DNA from: Candidatus Omnitrophota bacterium | GTDB lineage: Bacteria > Omnitrophota > Gorgyraeia > Gygaellales > Profunditerraquicolaceae | Reading direction: 5' to 3' | DNA: 7,187 nucleotides | NCBI GenBank assembly: GCA_028687525.1 | Contig: JAQTZX010000063.1 | Location: 1-7,187, forward strand | Part shown: in pieces, positions 6,562-7,187 of the stretch | How positions within the stretch are numbered: position 1 is the first letter of the stretch | Layout of the letters: each line of letters opens with the position of its first letter | Made by a program: the position numbers and the translations under genes | The notes under the pieces: generated by a model | Seen by the model: only the letters and a program-made list of their open reading frames with translations | The model's database searches: none | What the model was told of the DNA's origin: nothing

Positions 6562-7187
6562 TTACTGCCGCGCCATATCGGGGATCCGATCGGTTTTCAG
6601 GTAACGGATCACGGCTCCCGCCACATTCTTGAATACCGGCGCGGCAACAACCCCGCCGAAATAATACGGATGAGGTTCATCAACGGTAACAACGATAGTC
6701 ACCAGAGGTTCTTCCGCGGGCGCGAATCCGATAAAAGAACCCACGAATTTATCATGTGAATATCTTCCGTTCGGATCCAGCTTCTGCGCGGTACCTGTTT
6801 TTCCCGCGGCGGAAAATCCCGGGACCTTGGCCATCTTTCCAGTGCCGTTCTCGACGACCCCGGTAAGTATCTTCTTAACCCGCAAAGCGGTATCTTCGGA
6901 AATAACCCTCCGGATGGCCTTCGGTGAAAACTGTTTTATCGGCTGGCCGTACTTGTCTCCGATCTCGCTGATCATATACGGCTGCATAAGATATCCCCCG
7001 TTGGCGATAACCGATAATGCGCTGGCAAGCTGTAAAGTGGTCACACCCACTTCCTGCCCCATAGGCAGCGCGAGCATTGAAGTCTTCGACCATAACCGCG
7101 GTTCCTTTAAAAGGCCGGATACCTCCCCGGGAATATCAATGCCTAATTTCGAACCAAAACCGAAAAGCTTGATGTATTTATAGAGAA
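6562..7187 (-). CDS. ftsI: FtsI-type penicillin-binding protein (septal transpeptidase), C-terminal part, cut by window edge
   Basis: This is the C-terminal 207 residues of a class B penicillin-binding protein, a membrane-anchored periplasmic D,D-transpeptidase that cross-links septal peptidoglycan together with FtsW. The frame is open to the right edge, so the N-terminal anchor, the SxxK active-site motif and the SxN motif lie outside the window. Visible family signatures are the FGFGSKLGIDIPGE segment near the edge, a GVTTLQLASALSVIANGG stretch, and the third active-site motif KTGT at 6790-6801, followed by SFIGFAPAEEP. The protein ends in MARQ-TAA soon after the transpeptidase fold and has no PASTA repeats. 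murE follows after 10 bp. The position directly before murE supports ftsI/pbpB rather than an elongation-type PBP2, but without the N-terminus the symbol rests partly on context. Confidence 0.93.
   Translation of the reverse strand, partial: LYKYIKLFGFGSKLGIDIPGEVSGLLKEPRLWSKTSMLALPMGQEVGVTTLQLASALSVIANGGYLMQPYMISEIGDKYGQPIKQFSPKAIRRVISEDTALRVKKILTGVVENGTGKMAKVPGFSAAGKTGTAQKLDPNGRYSHDKFVGSFIGFAPAEEPLVTIVVTVDEPHPYYFGGVVAAPVFKNVAGAVIRYLKTDRIPDMARQ

Overview
The window holds a continuous stretch of a bacterial division and cell wall (dcw) cluster. Every gene lies on the minus strand, so transcription runs from the right edge to the left edge. In that order the genes are: the C-terminal part of an FtsI-type penicillin-binding protein (cut by the window edge), murE, murF, mraY, murD and the first 348 codons of ftsW (cut by the other edge). 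This is the canonical dcw order. It covers the DAP-adding and D-Ala-D-Ala-adding ligases, lipid I synthesis, the D-Glu-adding ligase and the septal glycosyltransferase/transpeptidase pair. MurE carries the DNPR motif of meso-diaminopimelate enzymes, so the wall is probably DAP-type. The organism cannot be named from sequence alone. The cluster, moderate GC and short intergenic GTGTGTAAG-rich repeats suggest an uncultured-type, Gram-negative-like bacterium; Omnitrophota is a low-confidence guess.

Layout: 7187-6562 ftsI C-terminus with KTGT; 10-bp gap; 6551-5085 murE; 16-nt overlap; 5100-3637 murF; a gap of about 100 bp filled by a palindromic repeat; 3535-2447 mraY; 12-bp gap; 2434-1157 murD; a gap of about 110 bp filled by a second copy of the repeat; 1045-1 ftsW. 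The tight spacing elsewhere argues for one transcription unit.

Three things are unusual. First, murF has an in-frame TAA at 4498-4500 in otherwise well-conserved coding sequence, where relatives usually have Tyr. Second, murD lacks about 30 residues of its central domain, including the usual G-x-H-N part of a conserved Mur-ligase motif. Third, both intergenic gaps contain copies of a repeat about 105 bp long with inverted ends (TAGTGTGTAAG). The stop codons of murD and murF both lie inside the repeat end at the same offset, so both proteins end in Ser-Val encoded by the repeat. I see no new defence or mobile gene system. The other reading frames are shadows of these genes, and there is no gene-free stretch longer than about 110 bases.
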